The notes below the pieces were generated by a model, which worked only from the letters and a program-made list of their open reading frames with translations, had not been told where the DNA came from and searched no databases. Position numbers and translations under genes: made by a program. 64,000 bases of DNA from Seohaeicola saemankumensis (lineage in GTDB: Bacteria; Pseudomonadota; Alphaproteobacteria; Rhodobacterales; Rhodobacteraceae), in NCBI RefSeq assembly GCF_021021435.1, contig NZ_JAINWI010000018.1, forward strand, positions 1 to 64,000. The letters are read 5' to 3'. Shown here piece by piece: positions 24,896 to 32,521 of the stretch (position 1 is its first letter; every line of letters starts with the position of its first letter).

Positions 24896-26893
24896 TTAAG
24901 TTTGCGACTGCCGATTGGCAGCCTTAGATGCGTCTTCAACATCCGATACGTGAACACTGGCTTTGAGCACGCCCTGGCGGCCATCCTGATAGGTCACGGC
25001 GATTTCAAGGCTGGTCTTGTCATCACCGGCATAAATCGCCTCGACAAGCTTCGCATATCGCTCTTCCAGAAAGGCGCGGCGGAGTTTCCGGCTCCGGGTC
25101 AACTCGCCTTCATCCGGGTCTAGTTCCTTTGGAAAGTTCGCAAACCGCACCACGCGCGAACCCTCAGGCAGAAGCGCATTGATACGCGCTACTTCGTTCC
25201 TGATGAGTTCAAGAATCTCGGGTTTTTGCGACAGATCAGTATAGGTTGAAAAACTGATCTTGTTCTCTTCCGCCCAACGGCCGAGAACTTCCATGTCTAT
25301 ATTGATCAGCGCGCTGACAAAGTCTCGGGTTTCATCGCCCAGGGTCATCAGATCCTTGATGAAGGGGCTATAACGCAGCCGCGTCTCGATGAACTGCGGC
25401 GGATAGCTGTGCCCGTTTGCCAGTCGGCGCATGTCTTTGACCCGATCGAAGAACACGAGTTCTCCGTCGTCGGTCATCGAGACAGCGTCGCCGGTGGCAT
25501 ACCAGCCTTCTTCGGTCAGCGCCTCGGCAGTTTTATCGGGTTTGCCGTGATACCCGCCGAAACCCGATCCGCCGCGGACCTGAAGTTCCCCTTGCGGCGA
25601 AACCCGGTATTCGAGCGGGTTGCCATAGGAAGTGTTGCTTTGCATCCAGCTACCGCTTGTTTCAAGCTGATAGCTTTCGCCCACATGTGCGGTCAGAAGC
25701 CCGATCTCGGTCGCCCCGTAGACATTGCGCAGTTTGACACCCATCGCGTGGAACATGCGAAAGACATCCGGCGCCATCAGCGCACCGCCGCTTAGTGCGT
25801 TCTTGGCTTTCCCAAGTCCGAGATTGTCGCGCAGGTGATGCAGGACGAGCGCCTCGGCGATGGGGAGTTGCAGGCGAGCGGAAAGGGTTGGCTTGCGCCC
25901 TTCCAGATGTTCGACATAAACGTCGCGGCCGACTTTCATACCCCAGTTGTACATTGCCTTGCGGACGTTGCCGGCCCCCAGCATCCGAGCCTGAACGATA
26001 GAGGCGAGATTTTCCCACTGGCGCGGGCTGAACACCAAAGCGTCAACCGCGAGTTCGCGGATGTTATCCAGCACTTCCTCGGGGCCTTCGGGAAAGTTCA
26101 CGACCATCGGCGCGATCAGCCCGATCGACAGGCCGAAAATCTGTTCCGTCACCCAGGCCGGTGAGATATAGGTGAGGTATTCCGTGCCCGGTGCAATTTC
26201 GATCGCGCCCATCACCCGCGAGCAGTTGTCGAACAGATAGCGATGGCTGATGATAACGCCTTTGGGCTTTCCGGTGGTCCCTGACGTGTAGGACAGCAGA
26301 GCCGTGTCCTCGGCACGACCACGTTTGACATGATCTTCAAACCGGGAAGGGTCTTTGGCGTGTATTTGTCGTCCGGCGTCGCTCACGCTCTCGAACGAAC
26401 ACAACAGCGGGTGGTCGTAGTTCCAAAGCCCCGAACCATCCCAGTAAATGATCGCCAAGCCTCCCTGGTACTTGTTCGCGATCTCAATGCATTTATCAAC
26501 TTGTTCCTGGTCCTGCGCCAGAAATATTCGTGTCTGGGAATCTTCTGCGAGGTAAAGAATTTCCTCAGCGGTCTGATCAGGATAGACAGACAGAACCTTC
26601 CCGCCAAGTGACTGTACCGCGTATTCGGCCCAGAAATGCTCTGGCTCGTTCTCTCCGATCATCATCACGGAGTCGCCTGCTTTCAGGCCTTTGTCCTCCA
26701 GCCCGAGTGCCAGCGCTCGGACCTTGTCAAGCACATTGGCCCAAGTGAATTCGCGCCAGATTCCTAGGTGCTTATGGCGCTCGGCCAGCGCGTTGGGGGT
26801 TGAGGATGCACGCGCAAGCAAAACCTGTGGCAGGGTTTCGCTCTGCGTCACGGCCGGGTCGGTATAGACCATTGCTTTTCGTTGTTTGACCAT
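24896..26893 (-). CDS. Long-chain-type acyl-CoA synthetase within the transporter operon
   Basis: The 665-aa AMP-forming synthetase has the P-loop LLSYTSGTTGKPKG, YGATE (RNVYGATEIG) and STGD-like ATGDAVSMT. Length and layout fit long-chain fatty-acid or very-long-chain ligases (FadD15/HmgF-like). It converts a free acid to acyl-CoA using ATP. Its place between livG and livH suggests that imported acid is activated at once, trapping it in the cell. The start ATG 26893 has only a weak ribosome site. Confidence 0.88.
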   Translation of the reverse strand: MVKQRKAMVYTDPAVTQSETLPQVLLARASSTPNALAERHKHLGIWREFTWANVLDKVRALALGLEDKGLKAGDSVMMIGENEPEHFWAEYAVQSLGGKVLSVYPDQTAEEILYLAEDSQTRIFLAQDQEQVDKCIEIANKYQGGLAIIYWDGSGLWNYDHPLLCSFESVSDAGRQIHAKDPSRFEDHVKRGRAEDTALLSYTSGTTGKPKGVIISHRYLFDNCSRVMGAIEIAPGTEYLTYISPAWVTEQIFGLSIGLIAPMVVNFPEGPEEVLDNIRELAVDALVFSPRQWENLASIVQARMLGAGNVRKAMYNWGMKVGRDVYVEHLEGRKPTLSARLQLPIAEALVLHHLRDNLGLGKAKNALSGGALMAPDVFRMFHAMGVKLRNVYGATEIGLLTAHVGESYQLETSGSWMQSNTSYGNPLEYRVSPQGELQVRGGSGFGGYHGKPDKTAEALTEEGWYATGDAVSMTDDGELVFFDRVKDMRRLANGHSYPPQFIETRLRYSPFIKDLMTLGDETRDFVSALINIDMEVLGRWAEENKISFSTYTDLSQKPEILELIRNEVARINALLPEGSRVVRFANFPKELDPDEGELTRSRKLRRAFLEERYAKLVEAIYAGDDKTSLEIAVTYQDGRQGVLKASVHVSDVEDASKAANRQSQT

Positions 26894-26897
26894 TCCG

Positions 26898-27671
26898 CTA
26901 CCCCAGATATGCCTTGATCACTGCTGGGTTTTTCTGGATCTCTTCGGGCGTTCCTTCGGCGATCACTTTCCCAAAATCTAGCACCACGATCCGGTCGGCA
27001 ATATCCATCACCACACCCATGTCATGCTCAACCAGAACCACCGGAATTTTGCGCGCTTCGCGCACATCGAGAATGAAGCGCGCCAGGTCTTCCTTCTCTT
27101 CCGAGTTCATGCCAGCCATCGGCTCGTCCATCAGCAGTATCGACGGCTCCTGCGCCAGCGCTCGCCCCAGGTCGACCCGCTTGCGCAACCCATAGCCCAA
27201 TGTGCCGACAGGCCTGCTTCGGATTGCTGTAATTTCCAGGAAATCAATGATTTCCTCTGCCGCTTCGCGATGCTCGGACTCTTCGCGTATCACTGGGCCG
27301 AACTGGAAAAAGGCCTGAATCACATTCGATTTCATCAGCATGTGACGACCGATCATGATGTTTTCCACCACACTCTGCCCGGCAAAAAGATGGGTGCCCT
27401 GAAAGGTGCGCGCCAGACCCAGTCGAGCGATCTGGTCGACACGCAATCCTGTGACGTCTTTACCGGACAGTTCGACACGTCCTTTCTGAGGACGATAAAA
27501 CCCTGCTGTAACATTCAGAAGAGATGTTTTTCCGGCACCGTTCGGGCCTATGATTGCCAGCAATTCGTTGTCATTGACGGTGATGCTTACATCGTCGAGC
27601 GCAGTCACACCGCCGAATTTCAATGTCGCGCCATGAACTCCAAGCGGTGCGAATCCCGCAGCGGTGGTCAT
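26898..27671 (-). CDS. livG: Liv-type ABC transporter ATP-binding protein LivG
   Basis: The 257-aa ATPase has Walker A GPNGAGKTS at 42-50, the family Q-loop region, GYGLRKRVDLGRAL in place of the usual signature, and Walker B ILLMDEP. I chose ATG 27671: it overlaps the stop of a short leader frame (ATGA). The frame reaches back to 27785, but the added residues are not LivG-like and no ribosome site supports them. It is the first full gene of the importer operon. Confidence 0.82.
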   Translation of the reverse strand: MTTAAGFAPLGVHGATLKFGGVTALDDVSITVNDNELLAIIGPNGAGKTSLLNVTAGFYRPQKGRVELSGKDVTGLRVDQIARLGLARTFQGTHLFAGQSVVENIMIGRHMLMKSNVIQAFFQFGPVIREESEHREAAEEIIDFLEITAIRSRPVGTLGYGLRKRVDLGRALAQEPSILLMDEPMAGMNSEEKEDLARFILDVREARKIPVVLVEHDMGVVMDIADRIVVLDFGKVIAEGTPEEIQKNPAVIKAYLG

Positions 27672-27760
27672 ATCGTAATCCATGCTTGGTTTTGGCGTGC
27701 TGTGCGGTAAATCACCGCGGCACGAACTGTCGCCCAATTGACGTCTAGGCCTCCGCGCAT
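27668..27760 (-). CDS. Possible 30-codon leader ORF coupled to livG
   Basis: A short frame (MRGGLDVNWATV...) starts at ATG 27760 behind an excellent GGGGAGGAG and ends in TGA that overlaps the livG ATG. livG has no strong ribosome site of its own, so translation of the leader may drive it. The peptide resembles nothing I recognise. It may be only a translational-coupling device. Confidence 0.45.
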   Translation of the reverse strand: MRGGLDVNWATVRAAVIYRTARQNQAWITI

Positions 27761-27819
27761 CAACGCTCCTCCCCGCGATCTTCACAGAATTTTATTGGCT
27801 TTTTCCAGCCCCCTTCACA

Positions 27820-27848
27820 AAACTAACGTATGTTAGAAAACAAATCAA
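27820..27848 (-). promoter_or_regulatory. Promoter with operator (site 4) for the importer operon
   Basis: ACTAACGTATGTTAGA at 27822-27837 matches the palindrome with two deviations. On the minus strand TTGATT (27848-27843) and TAGTTT (27825-27820) are spaced by exactly 17 bp across it. The leader to the short ORF is about 55 nt. Confidence 0.75.
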
Positions 27849-28669
27849 CAACTGACTCTCGTGACCTCGCAGAGTAATTGGCGGAAAAAAAGCACTGGCT
27901 GGTTTCGTCCTGACGACGGACTGTCCCTGAGGCAGCATCGAGCTTGCAGGTCAACTGAATCTCGCAGGGGGGGGGTGTCATCGATGTCAGTGCTGGCCCC
28001 GGAAGGAAAACCCATGAGGAAACTTACTTATCGCCTTTGCCACAAGGTTCAAAAAGTAGTGTCAGCTTGAAGAAAGTGCCGTGCACGACAGGCCCAGCAT
28101 ATGCGTCCGGCCAGATCGAGATGCGCCAGTTCGACGGGTGGGAAACCTTGTCTCAACTCCTTGAGCCGATGCCCCTTGACCTTGCCGCCCGAGAAACCCA
28201 AGCGTCACATATGTTAGTGGACGAGCAAGTTCTCTAATCGTCGTGGACAAGATCTGATCGTGCAATGTTTCACACTGCGCGCCGGACTCCAATGTTCTCT
28301 CCGCGGTCGCCGTTCGGCGCCGCATGCTTGCGTTCAGGTTCGGGTGGATCGAAGTGGTATGCGCCGTCGCAACAGCCTGTGCTTGCTGTGCCTAAAGAGC
28401 AGTTGCTGATGCAATACCCCGCCGCGCATATCTAACACATGCGAAGGCGTTCATGGTAAAGGACCTGCAACTGCAGCATGTCGTATCCGACATCAAAGTT
28501 GCAAATCCTCCATCGCTAAAATCAAAAGCCGCGTTGGTCGATAACAACCGTGTCGAACATGTCTTTGCCCTCACACAGATCGGTGAGCTGGCCTCATTGC
28601 CCAGACCAAGGATGTTTCTTTGGATTGCGGCTTTGGTCCCGCATGTCAGGAATCTCGCCCAGACAAATT
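27849..28669. other. 820-bp stretch without a supportable gene
   Basis: Open frames here are short, interrupted and unlike any family I know. It contains a run of nine G at 27967-27975 and two degraded copies of the island operator: a right half TGTTAG at 28212-28217 with a weak left half, and a left half TCTAACA at 28431-28437 with a degraded right half. It may be a decayed gene and its promoters, or a transcription break between the ten-gene operon and the importer operon. Confidence 0.5.
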
Positions 28670-29833
28670 TCAGAACGACCGCGGCATACCCAGAATATGC
28701 TCGCCGACGTAGGACAGGATCAGGTTGGTCGAGATCGGGGCCACCTGATACAGTCGGGCCTCTCGGAACTTGCGCTCGACATCGTATTCCCGTGCGAAAC
28801 CGAAACCGCCATGGGTCTGGATGCAGGCATTGGCCGCCTCCCAACTGGCCTCTGAAGCCAGCAGCTTGGCCATATTCGCCTGCGCCCCACTATCCATCCC
28901 GGCATCGAATCGTCTGCAGGCTTCAAAGCGCATCAGATTGGCGGCCTCGATATTCACATAGGATCTGGCGATAGGGAATTGCACGCCCTGGTTCTGGCCG
29001 ATGGGACGGTCAAAGACGACGCGGTCGCCTGCATAAGCGCGAGCCTTGTCAACGAACCAGTATCCATCACCGATACATTCCGCCGCAATCAGGGTCCGTT
29101 CGGCGTTCAGCCCGTCAAGAATGTGGTAAAACCCGCGCCCTTCGGTCCCTATGAGATTTTCAGCGGGGATTTCCAGGCTGTCAAAAAATACTTCATTTGT
29201 TTCGTGTCCGGGCATATTGGCGATGGGGCGGACCTCCATGCCGTTGCCGATTGCCTCTTTCAGATCGACCATAAAGATCGACAGGCCCTGCGACTTTTTC
29301 TTGACCTCGTTCAGAGGCGTGGTGCGTGCCAGAAGGATCATCAGGTCAGAATGCTGGATGCGGCTGATCCAGACCTTCTGGCCATTGATCTCATACCGGT
29401 CACCCTTCTTGACCGCGGTGGTCTTCAGTTTGGTGGTGTCAGTTCCGGTTGTCGGTTCGGTCACGGCCATGGATTGTAGGCGCAACGCGCCGCTGGCAAT
29501 GCTGGGCAGGTATTTCTGCTTTTGCTCATCCGAACCGTGCCGCAGCAGCGTGCCCATATTATACATCTGCCCGTGGCAATGACCCGCGTTGCCGCCGCAG
29601 CGGTTCACCTCTTCCACGATGATCGAGGCTTCCGTCAACCCCAGACCCGAGCCACCGTATTCCTCGGGGATCATCGCCGCGAGCCAGCCCTCGCGGGTCA
29701 GCGCATCGACGAATTCCTCGGGGTAGGTTTCGTTCTCGCCGAACTTGCGATGATATTCCGGCGGAAACTGCGCGCAAAGTGCGCGCAAGGCGTCGCGCAA
29801 ATCGGTGTGAGTGTCTGGGGCTGACGTCTGCAT
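28670..29833 (-). CDS. Acyl-CoA dehydrogenase
   Basis: The 387-aa ACAD has IPEEYGGSGLGL, AVTEPTTGTDTTKL, NGQKVWIS and a helix-G Glu in LNAERTLIAAE. Its C-terminus reads APISTNLILSYVGEHILGMPRSF, a variant shared with the 37561 gene and lacking YEGT, so the base should be the helix-G Glu. It is the tenth and last gene of the operon starting at 40688, 3 nt after the citrate-synthase-fold gene. Confidence 0.87.
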   Translation of the reverse strand: MQTSAPDTHTDLRDALRALCAQFPPEYHRKFGENETYPEEFVDALTREGWLAAMIPEEYGGSGLGLTEASIIVEEVNRCGGNAGHCHGQMYNMGTLLRHGSDEQKQKYLPSIASGALRLQSMAVTEPTTGTDTTKLKTTAVKKGDRYEINGQKVWISRIQHSDLMILLARTTPLNEVKKKSQGLSIFMVDLKEAIGNGMEVRPIANMPGHETNEVFFDSLEIPAENLIGTEGRGFYHILDGLNAERTLIAAECIGDGYWFVDKARAYAGDRVVFDRPIGQNQGVQFPIARSYVNIEAANLMRFEACRRFDAGMDSGAQANMAKLLASEASWEAANACIQTHGGFGFAREYDVERKFREARLYQVAPISTNLILSYVGEHILGMPRSF

Positions 29834-29836
29834 TGG

Positions 29837-30631
29837 CTACTTCGCTCCCGGACCCGACGTTTCAAGAATTTCCTGCTCGGCACGCTGCCAAAGCTCATAA
29901 GAAATCGGGTTTTCGCTCTCTTCAAGGATATGACCGACCAGACCGATGGCGCGTGCCATGACACCAAAGCCGCGCACGATCTTCCAGGGAAAGCCGAATT
30001 CACAGCAGATGGCTCCAATCGCACCAGTGGCATTGATCGGCAGCATCTTGCCCGATTTTTCTTCGGCAACGGCCTGAATTTTCTGGATCAACTTGATGTA
30101 TTCACCGGACTTGCCGTTCTCGGCAGCGATCTGGAACAGGCGTGGCGTGCGCGGATCGACTGGCTTGTGCACCGGATGTCCGAGCCCCGGCACGATCATC
30201 TTGCGGGTGCGGAACTTTTCCACCGTCTCGACGGCCAGCGCATCCAGATCGACACCGGTGCCCAACTTGTCCTGTGGCAGCGCCTCGTAAAGCATTTTCG
30301 AGGCACCTTCCATCGAACCGACAAAGACGGTGCCCAGCCCACACAAGCCAGCCGCCACAGCCGCCTGAAGCGATTCCGGCGCCCCCATATAGGTCATCCG
30401 CGCCGCCAGTGCCGAAGGCGTGATGCCATGTTCGACCAGTGTAATGACGATGGCGTTGAACACCCGGCTTTCCTCGGGTGTGGCCTTGCGGCCTGTCAAC
30501 TGCAGGAATGCCAGATCGCCGAGGTTCATGTGCCCCAGAATCTCGTTGGGCAGGTCGAGGCCACGCACGCTGATCTTGTCAGAGGTGCTCCAGGCAATAT
30601 CGGAGCTGATTTTTTCTTTGCGTTTTCCCAT
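29837..30631 (-). CDS. Citrate-synthase-fold protein (citryl-CoA lyase family)
   Basis: The 264-aa protein corresponds to the C-terminal half of citrate synthase. GLGHPVHKPVDPR keeps the active-site His (about 152-155), but the first catalytic His (HGG) is replaced by VFVGSM and the catalytic Asp (NVDF) by INATG. These features match short proteins annotated as citryl-CoA lyases. It should make or break a C-C bond in a tertiary beta-hydroxyacyl-CoA. ATG 30631 overlaps the SDR stop (TAATG). Its adjacency to carboxylase and HMG-CoA-lyase genes suggests a step after carboxylation and hydration. Confidence 0.75.
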   Translation of the reverse strand: MGKRKEKISSDIAWSTSDKISVRGLDLPNEILGHMNLGDLAFLQLTGRKATPEESRVFNAIVITLVEHGITPSALAARMTYMGAPESLQAAVAAGLCGLGTVFVGSMEGASKMLYEALPQDKLGTGVDLDALAVETVEKFRTRKMIVPGLGHPVHKPVDPRTPRLFQIAAENGKSGEYIKLIQKIQAVAEEKSGKMLPINATGAIGAICCEFGFPWKIVRGFGVMARAIGLVGHILEESENPISYELWQRAEQEILETSGPGAK

Positions 30632-31545
30632 TAGACTGGATCCCAAGAAAAGACATCCGCCGAAACCTCGAGCGGCGTGAACTGCGATTTGAGCGCGGGA
30701 ATGGCGCGCTCGGCGATTTCATCGGCGGTCCAGCCATCACCGGAATGGATCGACCGTACCGGGCGGGGCTGGTTGAACAGGAAGATCTCGTTCTTGCGCA
30801 CCGCAAAGATTTGTCCTGACACGTCAGCCGCGCGGTCGCTCATCAGAAAACAGGCCATCGGCGCGACCTTGGCTGGTGTCATCTCCTTGATCTTGGCAAC
30901 CCGCGCCTTCTGTTCTTCGGTGTCGGTCTTGATCGACGAGATCATCCGGCTCCAGGCGAAGGGCGCGATGCAATTGGACCGGACGTTCCAGCGCTTGAGA
31001 TCAAGCGCAACAGATTTTGAGAAGGCCGCGATGCCCAGCTTCGCGGCAGAGTAGTTCGCCTGGGCAAAATTGCCGATCAGCCCCGAGGTCGAGGTCATGT
31101 GCACGAGCGCGCCGCTTTCCTGTTCGCGGAAATAGTCGGCGGCCGCGCGGCTGGTATTGAAGGCACCATAAAGATGGACCTTCACCACCGCGTCGAAATC
31201 CTCATAGGTCATCTTGTGGAAGTAACCGTCGCGCAGAATGCCGGCGTTGTTTACCACCCCGTCGATGCGGCCGAATTCTTTGACACCAGCTTCGATCATC
31301 GCGCGTGCGGCGTCGGGATCGGTGACGTTGCCGCCATCGGCAATGGCGTCGCCGCCTGCTGCCTTGATCTCTTCAACGACTTTCTGCGCCGCGGTTTCTG
31401 TCTGACCGGTGCCTTTCAGGGACGCGCCCAGATCATTGACGACCACGGCGGCGCCTTCCGAGGCTGCCATCAAGGCGATGTCACGCCCGATCCCCCCGCC
31501 GGCCCCGGTGACCAGAACAACCTTTCCATCAAGTGCCTTTGACAT
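30631..31545 (-). CDS. SDR resembling the 3-hydroxyacyl-CoA dehydrogenase domain of MFE-2
   Basis: The 304-aa SDR has GAGGGIGRD, VVVNDLGAS, NNAGILRDGYFHKM, and the active site Ser in TSTSGLIGNFAQAN followed by YSAAK. These are hallmarks of the (3R)-hydroxyacyl-CoA dehydrogenase of peroxisomal multifunctional enzyme 2. It would oxidise the product of the MaoC hydratases. ATG 31545 is chosen over ATG 31551 because AGGGAG stands 7 nt before it. Confidence 0.87.
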   Translation of the reverse strand: MSKALDGKVVLVTGAGGGIGRDIALMAASEGAAVVVNDLGASLKGTGQTETAAQKVVEEIKAAGGDAIADGGNVTDPDAARAMIEAGVKEFGRIDGVVNNAGILRDGYFHKMTYEDFDAVVKVHLYGAFNTSRAAADYFREQESGALVHMTSTSGLIGNFAQANYSAAKLGIAAFSKSVALDLKRWNVRSNCIAPFAWSRMISSIKTDTEEQKARVAKIKEMTPAKVAPMACFLMSDRAADVSGQIFAVRKNEIFLFNQPRPVRSIHSGDGWTADEIAERAIPALKSQFTPLEVSADVFSWDPV

Positions 31546-31557
31546 TCTCATTCTCCC

Positions 31558-32517
31558 TCAGCTTGCCTTGCGGTATTTGTCCAGGCCGCCGGTATGCATG
31601 ACCCGGCCCATGAGCGGTACGCCGATGATCTCTTCTGCCTTGACCGCCGCTGCGATCAGCTTGTCCAGATCAATGCCGGTCTCGATGCCCAACTCGTGAC
31701 ACAGGAACACTGCATCTTCGGTACAGACATTTCCTGCGGCGCGGGCGTGGCCGTGGCCCGCGAAAGGACAGCCGCCAAGACCGGCAACCGAGCTTTCAAA
31801 CATGTCCACGCCCATCGACAGAGCGGCATAAACGTTGGCGATTCCCAGCCCGCGTGTGTCATGGATATGCATACCGATGCGCGCCTCGGGCGCCATTTCG
31901 CGAAGGGCGCCGATCATGCGTTTGACCGCCTCGGGGTTTCCCCAGCCCATGGTGTCGGCGATCACAAGGATCGGCACGGGGATGTCCTCTTCTTCGCACA
32001 GTTGAAGTATGAAACGGAAATCGTCCAGGATGCGCTTTTGCGGGATCGGACCTTCGAGATTGCAGCCGAAGGCCGTCATCACATAGGCCGCGTCGACCGT
32101 ATATCCCTCTTCTTTGTAAAGGCGGACCCAGTCGCGTTGCCTTTCGCGCATCTCTACAGAGGAACAATTATTGTTTGATTGAGCGAATGCCTCGGACGGA
32201 TAGAACAGCAGGCGCGGATCGATATCGACCTCATGCGCGGTCAAGGCCTTGCGAAACCCTTTGTCGTTCAGCCAGAGCGACGTGTAGTTCACACCCGGCT
32301 TGCGCTTGATGCGCTGGAACAGCTCTCCGGTATCGGCCATCTGCGGCACGTATTTCGGGCTGACAAAGCTGCCGACCTGAATGCGCTTGAGACCGGTTTC
32401 GCTGAGCATGTCGATCAGCTCGATTCTTTCTTCGATCGGATAAATCTTTTTTTCGATCTGGAAACCCTCACGCGGGCCTTCCTCACGAAATTCGACGAAT
32501 TTGGGAAAGTCGTTCAT
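31558..32517 (-). CDS. HMG-CoA lyase-like protein (divergent)
   Basis: The 319-aa TIM-barrel protein shares HMG-CoA lyase motifs: HIHDTRG (metal-binding His pair) and SVAGLGGCPFAG with the catalytic Cys. The usual GPRDGLQ motif is GPREGFQ, so the metal-ligand Asp is Glu17, and an insertion follows the Cys (GHGHAR). HMG-CoA lyase yields acetoacetate and acetyl-CoA; LiuE of Pseudomonas is reported to act also on the isohexenyl homologue. Substitution may mark a larger substrate. ATG 32517 follows GGAG; the frame to 32580 enters the carboxylase gene. The MCC-type genes lie directly upstream. Confidence 0.82.
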   Translation of the reverse strand: MNDFPKFVEFREEGPREGFQIEKKIYPIEERIELIDMLSETGLKRIQVGSFVSPKYVPQMADTGELFQRIKRKPGVNYTSLWLNDKGFRKALTAHEVDIDPRLLFYPSEAFAQSNNNCSSVEMRERQRDWVRLYKEEGYTVDAAYVMTAFGCNLEGPIPQKRILDDFRFILQLCEEEDIPVPILVIADTMGWGNPEAVKRMIGALREMAPEARIGMHIHDTRGLGIANVYAALSMGVDMFESSVAGLGGCPFAGHGHARAAGNVCTEDAVFLCHELGIETGIDLDKLIAAAVKAEEIIGVPLMGRVMHTGGLDKYRKAS

Positions 32518-32521
32518 TTCA

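Noticed and set aside
27861-28237. Transposase remnant in the 27.9-28.2 kb gap
   Set aside because: Frames on both strands were read, but no DDE or HTH signature or terminal inverted repeats could be recognised.
28453-28974. 173-codon rightward frame
   Set aside because: Its second half is the antisense of the 28670 ACAD and its first half has no family resemblance or ribosome site.
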